The position numbers were made by a program, and so were the translations under genes. The notes under the pieces are model-generated. The model searched no databases and was not told the origin of the DNA. It saw only the letters and a list, made by a program, of their open reading frames with translations. Of a stretch of DNA of 13,446 nucleotides, positions 5,859-13,446 are shown piece after piece. The number at the start of each line of letters is the position of its first letter. Position 1 is the first letter of the stretch. The DNA comes from Cyclobacteriaceae bacterium (GTDB lineage: Bacteria > Bacteroidota > Bacteroidia > Cytophagales > Cyclobacteriaceae), in contig JAKISE010000089.1 in the NCBI GenBank assembly GCA_021648745.1, positions 1-13,446 of the forward strand, given 5' to 3'.

Positions 5859-7472
5859 TTACCAGAATAAAGCGTACAAAATAGCAGTGATAATACAAAT
5901 AGCAAAAGCAGAGATATTAAAGCCAGGGCTTGTTTTAAAGATGCCTCCCGAAAGGTCAATGCCTTTTTTATCATCTTTGCCTTTCCCTGTAACCTGACTC
6001 ACTGCAATAATAACCACCATTGTACCTAAAGCTGTGAGTCCCATTTGATTCATAAAAGGCATATTAGGCACAAATTTTAACCCAATGGCAATTGGAATGG
6101 AAAGTAATGCTCCAAGAATAGCAGCTTTGTTGGTAGTTTTCTTCCAGAAAAGCCCTAACATAAATACAGCTAATATTCCTGGGCTAACTATGCCTGTGTA
6201 CTCCTGAATAAACTGGAATGCCTGATCTATTCCACCTAATAATGGCGCCATAACACAAGCGATTGCTAAGGCGATAGCAGCAGTTATCCTGCCCGTTCGT
6301 ACTAGTTGAGAATCAGTAGCTTCCTTATTCATATAAGCCTTGTAAATATCCATTGTAAAAATGGTAGAGGTAGAATTTAGCATAGAGGCTAAAGACGATA
6401 CCACAGCTGCTGCCAAGGCGGCAAAGGCAATTCCTTTAAAGCCCGAAGGGAGCAAATGCAGTAACCAAGGATATGCCTTATCAGATGCCCCCTCTCCCGG
6501 AATATTAACTTGAGCAGCTTCGCCTAATCTAGCCATTATCTCTGGGTCGTTTACCATTACATAAGCTGCAATGCCCGGTATTACTACAATAAATGGGATA
6601 ATTAATTTTAAAAAAGCAGCAAAGGCTATTCCTTTCTGCGCTTCCCTTAACGATTTAGCGGCTAAAGTTCGTTGAATAATATATTGATTAAATCCCCAGT
6701 AATAGATATTGGCAACCCAAAGACCTCCAATGAGTACCCAAATACCAGGAAGGTTTTTGTACTCACTATTTGATTTTTCTAATATCATATGAAAGCTATC
6801 AGGAGCTGCTGCTACTAAATGATTAAAGCCTGCAATCACACCCTGCCCGTCAGATACTACATTAAGTGCTAAGTAAGTTGTTGCCAATCCTCCTAATACA
6901 AGAAATACCACTTGGATAACATCTGTCCAAGCGACAGCAGATAGCCCCCCATATAAGGAATAGGCTGCAGCAAAAAGCGCTAACCCAAGTACACCATACA
7001 TCATAGGAATGCCAAGTACGGTTTCAAGTGCTAAAGAACCTAAATATAAAACAGATGATAGGTTGACAAATACATATAAGGCAATCCAGAAAATAGCTAA
7101 AATAGTTTTTAACTGTTTACTAAACCTCTTTTCTACAAACTCTGGAATAGTGTATAGCCCTTTACTGATAAATATGGGAAGGAAGTACTTACCAACAATA
7201 AGCAACGTTATTGCTGCCATCCATTCATAAGAAGCGATAGCCAATCCAAGCGCAAAACCAGAGCCCGACATTCCAATAAATTGCTCCGCAGAAATATTAG
7301 CTGCAATCAGGGAAGCACCAATTGCCCACCAAGGCAATGACTTACCCGCTAGAAAGTAATCTTCTGCACTCTTAATTTTTCCTTTTTTTTCTCTAGAAAC
7401 AAACAATCCTACTCCAAGGATAAGTGCTCCATAAGCAGCAAAAATTAGAATGTCTATCGTGGAAAAATTCAT
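5859..7472 (-). CDS. Na+/sugar symporter of the SSS family, close relative of vSGLT
   Basis: A 537-residue inner-membrane protein with about 14 hydrophobic segments, of the solute:sodium symporter (SLC5) family. It resembles the Vibrio Na+/galactose symporter vSGLT almost end to end, from KSAEDYFLAGKSLPWWAIGA to the final LYALFW. With a constant offset of 5, from my memory of the vSGLT structure, the sugar-site residues are kept: Asn59, Gln64, Glu83, Asn255, Lys289 and Gln423. So are the gate residues Met68, Tyr82, Tyr258 and Phe419. The Na2-site residues Ala57, Ile60, Ala356, Ser359 and Ser360 are present too. One sugar contact differs: vSGLT Ser91 is Ala86 here. This makes Na+-driven galactose/glucose uptake likely. 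It stands alone on the minus strand, 429 nt from the phosphatase gene upstream, with no sugar kinase or hydrolase adjoining. Confidence 0.93.
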   Translation of the reverse strand: MNFSTIDILIFAAYGALILGVGLFVSREKKGKIKSAEDYFLAGKSLPWWAIGASLIAANISAEQFIGMSGSGFALGLAIASYEWMAAITLLIVGKYFLPIFISKGLYTIPEFVEKRFSKQLKTILAIFWIALYVFVNLSSVLYLGSLALETVLGIPMMYGVLGLALFAAAYSLYGGLSAVAWTDVIQVVFLVLGGLATTYLALNVVSDGQGVIAGFNHLVAAAPDSFHMILEKSNSEYKNLPGIWVLIGGLWVANIYYWGFNQYIIQRTLAAKSLREAQKGIAFAAFLKLIIPFIVVIPGIAAYVMVNDPEIMARLGEAAQVNIPGEGASDKAYPWLLHLLPSGFKGIAFAALAAAVVSSLASMLNSTSTIFTMDIYKAYMNKEATDSQLVRTGRITAAIALAIACVMAPLLGGIDQAFQFIQEYTGIVSPGILAVFMLGLFWKKTTNKAAILGALLSIPIAIGLKFVPNMPFMNQMGLTALGTMVVIIAVSQVTGKGKDDKKGIDLSGGIFKTSPGFNISAFAICIITAILYALFW

Positions 7473-7901
7473 GAGTAAATTGTTTATAATTATTTTTTTG
7501 GTTCTTTATCCTCCCATTAGTCTGCCAAAGTAGACTGCTTTGATACATCTATATCTTTTATCTCTGTTTTAGGCTAGTTAAAGGTCAGCTAACTACGTAT
7601 TCTGTTTTTGTTAGTTACTTACTTAATCTAGTGCGTTGCGAATTTGTTGTACAATGCATCTCTATACTTCCTCTTTAGGGCAGACACTCTGTTAAATACC
7701 TCATAGGTTATTTTAAGTTATCTACATTCGATGTAATAAGTACTAGCAATCCTCTATTCAGCAAGATTGCTAGTATTTGTAGTCAAAAAAATGCTCCTTC
7801 CAATTCAAAAACATACACTCCCAAAACTTCTTCTCTTACAAAGGCCATTGTGCCAAGTGTGTTGTAAAAAACAAAATAAATATTAGTCAAGAGCTTTATA
7901 G
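7473..7901. other. 429-nt intergenic region upstream of the symporter gene
   Basis: This stretch contains the 5' region of the symporter and the 3' region of the phosphatase gene. AGTCTGC-CAAA-GTAGACT (7519-7536), a 7-bp inverted repeat with one imperfect position, lies 46-64 nt before the symporter start and may be an operator. A long hairpin lies at 7738-7778. A short minus-strand frame starts with ATG near 7842-7844 and ends near 7780; it encodes about 21 residues (beginning MAFVREEVLGVYVF). No homology is recognised and there is no good ribosome binding site, so I do not call it a gene. No clear TTTG/TAnnTTTG promoter was found. Confidence 0.6.
7738..7778. terminator. Long hairpin, possible terminator of the phosphatase gene
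   Basis: TACTAGCAATC (7741-7751) and GATTGCTAGTA (7765-7775) are a perfect 11-bp inverted repeat. It can be extended to 14 pairs with one G-U wobble (7738-7778), around a 13-nt loop. It lies about 125 nt past the stop of the phosphatase gene. The minus-strand tail (CTTATTACAT) is not a proper T run, so termination is uncertain; a 3'-end stabiliser or regulatory site is equally possible. Confidence 0.4.
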
Positions 7902-8948
7902 TTATTTAAAAGTCAATTCATCAAGAGGAATGGTGTACTCAATACGCTGATTGTCATTTATATCCCATATTTCAACTTTAATTATAGGTTTAGGGCTGCC
8001 AAAGTTAATTGAGAGCAAGCCAAAATGATTATCCATAATGGGTCCTTCAATTCGATTCTTATTAGGAGTAGGAAAATGCCAAGTAGAAGATAACCCGCTT
8101 GAGGTAATATCGTATATAGGGTAAAGGTTTGGGGTTATAATTTTTGATATTTCAGCATAATGAACATCTCCTGAAATAAACAAGACACCATTGGCCTTTG
8201 TTTTTTTAATTAGGTTCAATAATTTTTGCTGTTCATTTGGGAAATTAGCCCAAGCCTCGTACCCATTAAACTCAATTCCAAATTGAGTTCCAGAACCTAT
8301 AATACGCACATCTGCTGGTTTTTTAAGTTCATTCTCAAGCCATCTCCATTGTTCATCACCTAGCAATGTTGGATTGGTTGAAAGAGGGTGGGGAGAGTAA
8401 TCTAATTTGTAAAAGTACTTGTGATCATTTTTAAACTCTCCTCCATATTTCTTTAAATCGTCTCGAAAAGTTCTTCCATCAAGTAAAATTATTTGTATCG
8501 TTTTCCCAGAATGCTTGTAGTCATAGGAGTGATATATGCCTTTATGTGTTCTGCGCTTGCTGATTTTTGGTTCTTCAAAAAAATCAAGAAATATATTTTT
8601 TGATTCTTCCTTGTATTTGTAATTTCGTCCGGCATCATTCCAACCAAAATCATGGTCGTCCCAAGTAGCAATTATATCAACATTTTCTTTCAAATGTTGA
8701 TAAGATGATTTTTCTCCTAATTGCTTATACTTTGCTTTCAATGTGTCCATCTCATTAGTGTCTCCATAAATATTATCTCCTAAAAAAATGAATAAATCAG
8801 GTTGATGAGTAACCACATTGTTAAATATTGGCAATAAATGATCCTGGTGGCTACAAGAGCCAAATGCTATTTTGAAAATATTGCTTTCCTGAGCAAAGGA
8901 ATCGCTTGCGAAGAAAAAGCAAATAATTGCAAAACATTTTTTATACAT
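7902..8948 (-). CDS. Secreted PhoD-like metallophosphatase (alkaline phosphatase D family)
   Basis: A 348-residue exported enzyme of the PhoD-like calcineurin-type metallophosphatase family, whose members hydrolyse phosphomono- or diesters. Residues 1-19 form a Sec signal peptide (hydrophobic FAIICFFFA, cleavage likely after SFA). Metal and active-site motifs appear in order: FGSC at 29-32, LGDNIYGD at 56-63, TWDDHDFGWND at 95-105, LLDGRTFRDD at 155-164, and SGDVHYAEI at 259-267. GDEQWRWLENEL (197-208) is also typical of the family. It carries a Sec-type rather than an obvious twin-arginine signal: there is no RR pair near the N-terminus, although Bacillus PhoD uses Tat. The enzyme should act in the periplasm or outside. 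It is separated from SusD by 346 nt and a strong terminator. Phosphate-starvation control is possible, but I recognise no Pho box. Confidence 0.88.
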   Translation of the reverse strand: MYKKCFAIICFFFASDSFAQESNIFKIAFGSCSHQDHLLPIFNNVVTHQPDLFIFLGDNIYGDTNEMDTLKAKYKQLGEKSSYQHLKENVDIIATWDDHDFGWNDAGRNYKYKEESKNIFLDFFEEPKISKRRTHKGIYHSYDYKHSGKTIQIILLDGRTFRDDLKKYGGEFKNDHKYFYKLDYSPHPLSTNPTLLGDEQWRWLENELKKPADVRIIGSGTQFGIEFNGYEAWANFPNEQQKLLNLIKKTKANGVLFISGDVHYAEISKIITPNLYPIYDITSSGLSSTWHFPTPNKNRIEGPIMDNHFGLLSINFGSPKPIIKVEIWDINDNQRIEYTIPLDELTFK

Positions 8949-9225
8949 AACTAATTATTTAAAGTATTGTAGCACATTCAATTTTATTATTGCCTCAACT
9001 ACAAATGAAAGAACATTTTATTCCTCTTACTTATCACAAACTAAAAAAGTATCCAATTAGCTAATTCAATAATAGAATTCTTAAACAAAATATTAACTTT
9101 CAAGGCACTAATAATATAAACTAAAAAGCTATTTGCTTTAACCCCAAATTAGATTAGCTGTTTAAACCTTTTTGTTACCCATGATGCTTTTCTTAGGGTA
9201 GCAGTGTGTGTTCAAACCCTTAAAA
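8949..9225. other. Intergenic region upstream of the phosphatase gene
   Basis: This AT-rich stretch contains no supported gene. A 19-codon plus-strand frame starts at ATG 9005-9007 but has no recognisable product or ribosome binding site. AGGGT (9195-9199) and ACCCT (9216-9220) form a short inverted pair just beyond the SusD terminator. The phosphatase promoter must lie here, but I could not find a full TTTG/TAnnTTTG match. Confidence 0.5.
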
Positions 9226-9256
9226 AAAGAAACCTGCTAATTAAGCAGGTTTCTTT
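9226..9256 (-). terminator. Strong rho-independent terminator of the susCD operon
   Basis: A perfect 13-bp stem, AAAGAAACCTGCT (9226-9238) and AGCAGGTTTCTTT (9244-9256), surrounds a 5-nt loop. On the minus strand the 3' arm continues into an uninterrupted run of T's. It begins 38 nt after the SusD stop and separates the operon from the phosphatase gene. Confidence 0.92.
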
Positions 9257-9294
9257 AGGTAACAGAGACATCTCGTTCAACCTAAACTAAACTG

Positions 9295-10785
9295 TTACCC
9301 ACCAGTTAAATTTGGATTTACTAAGGTTTCACTAGCTGGTATTGGTAAATAATAGTTGGTAAGTGCTCCAATTGGCTGTAAATCAGCTGGATCTTTTTCA
9401 GCAACTATTTGAGGTATCATTTGAAGCCTAACAATATCAAACCATCTGCTATATTCTGCAGCAAATTCCCACGCCTTTTCCTGAACAATCTGAGCTTGTG
9501 TAAGAGCTGTATAATCTACAGATGGATCTGGCGTATTCAATGGTAAACCATACGCTCTCCTTACAATCTTGTTTACTGCTTCAAGAGCATCTGGATCCAT
9601 AGTGTTCCCTGTAGCCATTACCTGAGCCTCAGCATAAATAAAATAAACTTCTGCCATCCGTTCCAGGGTAAGGTTATTTGTATTTCGCCAACTTCCTACA
9701 TCACTTTGATTTTTTTTGAAGTGAGGCCTCTGTGTCAAGAAATCTGGAAACTGTATTATAGTGCCACTTCCTTTTGGAAATTCTGTCTCCGTCTGGAAGG
9801 TAACATCTTTCCGTACCTGATTAGGAAAATTATTAAAAAATCCCAATTCGGAATAATAATCATTCCACCCTGTGTCTTCTCCAGGCATTGCTGGGTTACC
9901 ACGACTAGCATTGAATGTGAAAAAATCTCCTGTTCCCGCAAAAGTAAAAGACAATACTTCTTCTCTGTTTCCATCATTGTTACTAGTAGGGGTTACAAAC
10001 AAATCAGCATAGTTATCCATAAGACCAAAACCATAAGTACCCTCATTATCAATTAGATTTTTAGCAGCAGTTGCTGCCATAGCATATTTATCAGCTTGGT
10101 TTAATGGCCAACCAGCCATTTGCAAGTACACCTCGGCTTGTGTAGCCAAGGCAGTTCCTTTGCTTACACGACCTGGTGCTAACTTACTATCGCCCATAAG
10201 GCTTATAGCTTGCTCTAAATCTAACAGAATCTGGTCATAAATCATCTGTTCACTGCTTGCAGAAATACTTAATGACGCTACATCGTACGCTTGCGATTCT
10301 AATACTAAAGGAGCTTGACCCCAAAGTCGTACAATCCAAAAATAGCTGTAGGCTCTCAGAAAGTATGCCTCTCCTGCAATTTGGTTAATCTCACCTTCAT
10401 CACCTGAAGCATCTTGATAGTTGTCAATAATGTTGTTGGCACCTTGAATACATTTGTAAGTACCTAGCCAAACTACTGCCAACCTTCCATTTGCATCAGA
10501 AACGTTGTATTGATCAAATTCTCTAAAAGGAGCTTTGTTTGAAGCTGGAAACGTTGTCAAATCATCAGCCCCCATTAGGATAGCATGTGTATGCGGAGAC
10601 GAAAGTCCTCTTCTCCAACTTGTTGACAAAGGAGAATACGTTCCTACCAAAGCTGCATTTAATCCATTTAAGGTAGTTAAACTACCACCTTCTGGAGTAA
10701 GCTGAGCTGATAAATCTTCCTCAAGAAAATCGCTGCACGAAAAGAGCGATAAGAGTATAATTAATATTATTGATATATTTTTCAT
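9295..10785 (-). CDS. SusD/RagB-family surface lipoprotein
   Basis: A 496-residue outer-membrane, surface-exposed substrate-binding lipoprotein that forms the lid of the neighbouring SusC channel. The first 16 residues are a type II signal peptide with lipobox LFSC; Cys17 is the lipidated residue. It is followed by the acidic SDFLEED, compatible with surface export in Bacteroidota. The N-terminal SusD-like region has helical TPR-type repeats, with YFLRAYSYFWIVRLWG near 141-156. The C-terminal RagB/SusD domain is recognised by WEFAAEYSRWFDIVRL and the closing YYLPIPASETLVNPNLTGG. Length is typical. It starts 11 nt after the SusC stop, so the two are co-transcribed, and it ends the operon before a strong terminator. 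The ligand cannot be told: no glycoside hydrolase, sulfatase or regulator is in view. Confidence 0.95.
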   Translation of the reverse strand: MKNISIILIILLSLFSCSDFLEEDLSAQLTPEGGSLTTLNGLNAALVGTYSPLSTSWRRGLSSPHTHAILMGADDLTTFPASNKAPFREFDQYNVSDANGRLAVVWLGTYKCIQGANNIIDNYQDASGDEGEINQIAGEAYFLRAYSYFWIVRLWGQAPLVLESQAYDVASLSISASSEQMIYDQILLDLEQAISLMGDSKLAPGRVSKGTALATQAEVYLQMAGWPLNQADKYAMAATAAKNLIDNEGTYGFGLMDNYADLFVTPTSNNDGNREEVLSFTFAGTGDFFTFNASRGNPAMPGEDTGWNDYYSELGFFNNFPNQVRKDVTFQTETEFPKGSGTIIQFPDFLTQRPHFKKNQSDVGSWRNTNNLTLERMAEVYFIYAEAQVMATGNTMDPDALEAVNKIVRRAYGLPLNTPDPSVDYTALTQAQIVQEKAWEFAAEYSRWFDIVRLQMIPQIVAEKDPADLQPIGALTNYYLPIPASETLVNPNLTGG

Positions 10786-10796
10786 AATTTATATTT

Positions 10797-13446
10797 TTAA
10801 AAGGTTAAATTAATACCAAGTGTCCAGGTTCTAGAATTCGGATAAGAACCTGCATCGCCACCAGCTCGGTCGCCTTCACCATTGTTTGCAAATGCTTCAG
10901 GATCCAAACCTCTATAATCAGTTATTGTCCATAGATTTGTTCCAGCTATAATAAAGCGTGCGTCCATTCCTTTAATCAAATCTTTAGGTAAATCATAAGA
11001 TAAACTCACGTTTTTTAACCTAAAGAAATCACCCTTTTCCACCCATCTTGAGGATTGGAAAAGATCAACCGATGTTAGGCTAAAAGCAGGAATATCACTG
11101 TCTTCATTAGTACCAGCTACCCAACGATCGAGGATGTCAACATGAGTTGCTTCCCATGCATCAGTATTGGCCATTACAGCAGTTGCGTAATTAAGGTTCC
11201 ATTTATCATACCCTGTCATCCCCATAAAGAAGAAGTTGAACGAAAAGTTTTTATATTCCAAGGTATTATTCCAACCAAATGTGTTTTCTGGTGTTCCTGA
11301 TCCAATGAACTGATAATCGTCTACATTGATAGCGCCATCACCATTCAAATCGTCATACCTGGAATCGCCTGGGAAAGCGCCAAAAACTGCCGCTTCGGTT
11401 TCTTGTCCTGTCTTCCAGGTACCTAAATACTTAGCTCCCCAATAACTGGATATTGGAAGCCCTGGCATAATTACACTTTCATTAGTTCCAGTTGTACCTG
11501 CTCCAACATTACTATTGTAGAATATGGCTTCTCTATCTCCTATGTCAATAACTTCATTTTTATTAAATGCAGCATTCAAAGTAGTGTGCCATTTGAAATT
11601 GTCCGTATCAATAATTGTACTGGTAATACCTATCTCAAATCCCTTGTTTTGAACTTCTCCTACGTTACTGGCAATAGTTCCACCACCAATATATCCTGGC
11701 AGTTGATCATTAAGCAGTAGATCATTAGTATTTTTAACATAATAATCTAAAGTCACACCCAATCTTCCATTAAGTACTTGCATGTCAATTCCACCATTAA
11801 ACTGGGTAGTAGTTTCCCACTTAAGATCTAGATTACCGGGGTTTCCAACTGCAATTCCAGGTAGCAAAACACCCGTATTAAATGATGCACTTGCAGCTTC
11901 CAGGCCTGTAGCAAATGTAGTTGCTGTTCCAAATGCACCTATGCCCTGGCTACCAGTTTTTCCCCAGCTACCTCTTAGCTTCAAGTCATCAAAAAATCCA
12001 CCTGAAAGAAAACCTTCTTCAGAGAGTCTCCACCCTAATGCCACCGATGGGAAGGTACTGAATTGATTATCCCCTCTAAATTTTGACGAACCATCTCTTC
12101 GAATAGATGCGGTAATTAAATACTTACTATTATACTCATAATTTACCCTACCAATATACGACTGAATAGTCTCTTTTGCTGTAAATGCAGTAGCAAGTGT
12201 TGACTCAGCCAACGTAAGATTATTAAACCCTAGCTCAGGGAATTGCACGTTACCAACAACAGCAGTAAATCTATCAACAGTACGTACCTGGTTTTCGAAT
12301 ACACCAGTAACTGTAAGTGAGTGCGATCCAAACGTTTTAGTATAAGTCAAATTGTTCGTATTTTGTAAGAAAATACGCTCTATTGATGTTCTAGACGCAC
12401 TTGGTATATCATCAGTCAAGTTCTGGTCAAATGTTTTTAATTGATTATTGGAATAATCCACACCCAGAGCAACATCGAAGGTAAGTCCATCTATAATTTT
12501 ATAATTTAAAGACATATTACCTAAGAATGAACTTATTTCTCCAATACGATCATTGGTAGCCAACTCTACAGGATTTTCTTTAATAGAAGAAATCGGATCA
12601 CGGAGAGTAAGATTACCATCTGCATCATATACCGGTGTAGAAGGCGACCAGGTAAGAGGTCCTGCCAGTGCAGAATTCGAAGTCCCCGAACCCACAACAT
12701 TATTGGTTTTTCTTCTATTAAAATTCAACCTAATATCAGTTGTTAACTTCTCAGATAAATTAACTTTGAGATTTGTTCTTAACGCAAACCTTTCATAACC
12801 CGAATTGAGAACAATACCTTCCTGATCATAATAGTTACCTGATATAAAATATTTAACTTTGTCAGTTCCACCAGAATAATCTAGTTGGTACTCTTGACCG
12901 AAAGCTGTCTTATACAATTCTTCCTGCCAATCTGTTCCACCATTTTCTCTATAAAATGCAATATCCGCATCTGAAAATTTTCGAGTTTGGCCTAGTTCAT
13001 CAGCTCGGTCGTTTGCTACCTTAATAAAATCATTAACATCCATCAAATCCCAAGAATTAACTCTTTCCGAAGTTGAAAATCTTGTGGTTAATGATAATTT
13101 TGGTTCTCCTGCTTTACCACTTCTAGTAGTTATAAGTACCACGCCATTAGACCCTCTACTACCGTAAATTGCTGTTGCCGAGGCATCTTTTAATACTTGT
13201 AGTGATTCAATATCGAATGGGTTAACTGAACTGAAATCAGCACCAACAAAACCATCTATTACATAAAGTGGATCATTGTTTCCATCAATTGAGTTGGCAC
13301 CCCTTATTCTAATTGAAACCGTTCCTCCTGGTGCTCCAGAGCTATTTGTAACTGTAACACCCGCTACTCTTCCTTGCAAAGCCTGATCAATTCTTGTTAC
13401 TGGTTGTGCAGCAAAATCTTCGGTTGACACGGAACCAATGGCTCCG
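10797..13446 (-). CDS. SusC/RagA-family TonB-dependent outer-membrane transporter, 5' end missing
   Basis: The visible 882 or so residues are the plug and the 22-strand-type beta-barrel of a SusC-like active importer, powered by TonB-ExbBD. The frame is open to the right edge and reads GAIGSVSTEDF, so the GTG at 13428-13430 is an internal Val codon. The signal peptide, the carboxypeptidase-like N-terminal domain and the TonB box lie outside the window. The plug shows ALQGRVAGV, IRIRGANSIDGNNDPLYVID and LKDASATAIYGSRGSNGV, all SusC hallmarks. Near 11318-11362 is an EF-hand-like DLNGDGAINVDDY, common in this family. The C-terminus RTWTLGINLTF ends in Phe, as outer-membrane barrels do. It lies directly upstream of SusD. 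Substrate unknown; the promoter is beyond the edge. Confidence 0.95.
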   Translation of the reverse strand, partial: GAIGSVSTEDFAAQPVTRIDQALQGRVAGVTVTNSSGAPGGTVSIRIRGANSIDGNNDPLYVIDGFVGADFSSVNPFDIESLQVLKDASATAIYGSRGSNGVVLITTRSGKAGEPKLSLTTRFSTSERVNSWDLMDVNDFIKVANDRADELGQTRKFSDADIAFYRENGGTDWQEELYKTAFGQEYQLDYSGGTDKVKYFISGNYYDQEGIVLNSGYERFALRTNLKVNLSEKLTTDIRLNFNRRKTNNVVGSGTSNSALAGPLTWSPSTPVYDADGNLTLRDPISSIKENPVELATNDRIGEISSFLGNMSLNYKIIDGLTFDVALGVDYSNNQLKTFDQNLTDDIPSASRTSIERIFLQNTNNLTYTKTFGSHSLTVTGVFENQVRTVDRFTAVVGNVQFPELGFNNLTLAESTLATAFTAKETIQSYIGRVNYEYNSKYLITASIRRDGSSKFRGDNQFSTFPSVALGWRLSEEGFLSGGFFDDLKLRGSWGKTGSQGIGAFGTATTFATGLEAASASFNTGVLLPGIAVGNPGNLDLKWETTTQFNGGIDMQVLNGRLGVTLDYYVKNTNDLLLNDQLPGYIGGGTIASNVGEVQNKGFEIGITSTIIDTDNFKWHTTLNAAFNKNEVIDIGDREAIFYNSNVGAGTTGTNESVIMPGLPISSYWGAKYLGTWKTGQETEAAVFGAFPGDSRYDDLNGDGAINVDDYQFIGSGTPENTFGWNNTLEYKNFSFNFFFMGMTGYDKWNLNYATAVMANTDAWEATHVDILDRWVAGTNEDSDIPAFSLTSVDLFQSSRWVEKGDFFRLKNVSLSYDLPKDLIKGMDARFIIAGTNLWTITDYRGLDPEAFANNGEGDRAGGDAGSYPNSRTWTLGINLTF

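Noticed and set aside
9706..10056. 116-codon plus-strand open frame opposite SusD
   Set aside because: It lies entirely antisense to a well-supported SusD gene, and its translation shows no domain. It is a shadow of the real coding frame.
11782..12798. Plus-strand open frames opposite the SusC barrel
   Set aside because: They are antisense to a clear SusC frame and have no recognisable protein features.
13428..13430. GTG as the start codon of the SusC-like gene
   Set aside because: The frame stays open to the window edge with family-consistent residues (GAIGS) before it, and the plug domain would be cut. It is an internal Val codon of a partial gene.
5859..13446. A full polysaccharide-utilisation locus
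   Set aside because: Only SusCD is present. There is no glycoside hydrolase, lyase, sulfatase or dedicated regulator, and strong terminators or long gaps separate the symporter and phosphatase genes.
1..13446. CRISPR arrays, insertion sequences, toxin-antitoxin or phage-defence genes
   Set aside because: No regularly spaced repeats, transposase or integrase motifs, terminal inverted repeats with target duplications, or defence-type domains were found by reading both strands.

Overview
The window looks like an ordinary chromosomal stretch of a Bacteroidota bacterium, perhaps a marine Cytophagales-type lineage. The evidence is AT-rich DNA, a SusC/SusD pair, promoters resembling the Bacteroidota TTTG / TAnnTTTG consensus, and starts without strong Shine-Dalgarno sequences. 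Lineage below phylum is inference. I see no insertion sequence, prophage, CRISPR array or defence system.

Layout, left to right. Positions 1-132 hold only unassigned edge sequence. The minus-strand block 210-3898 has three genes, each followed by its own hairpin terminator. They are an ALDH7-type aldehyde dehydrogenase (lysine / alpha-aminoadipate catabolism), an HtrA/DegQ-type envelope serine protease and an Hsp20 small heat-shock protein. Hsp20 is divergent from a plus-strand Nramp-superfamily transporter (4084-5364), and the intergenic region between them is rich in inverted repeats. A tRNA-Asn(GTT) with a strong terminator follows. The minus strand resumes with a close relative of the Na+/galactose symporter vSGLT (5859-7472), a secreted PhoD-like metallophosphatase (7902-8948), and a SusD lipoprotein plus SusC TonB-dependent transporter (9295 to the right edge). 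SusC is cut by the window end and lacks its N-terminus.

Functional themes. Hsp20 plus HtrA make a small protein-quality-control neighbourhood: a cytoplasmic holdase next to an envelope protease/chaperone. SusCD with an SGLT-type symporter and a secreted phosphatase suggests uptake of sugars or phosphorylated organic compounds. However, strong terminators and long gaps separate these genes and no glycoside hydrolase is present, so a joint pathway is not demonstrated.

The points most worth a second look are four. The Nramp homologue lacks the DPGN metal-site motif. A 9-N9-9 inverted repeat with CIRCE-like geometry but a different sequence lies upstream of hsp20. A cluster of palindromes precedes the Nramp gene. 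The symporter keeps the vSGLT sugar-site residues except for one Ser-to-Ala change. I found no convincing previously undescribed multi-gene system.
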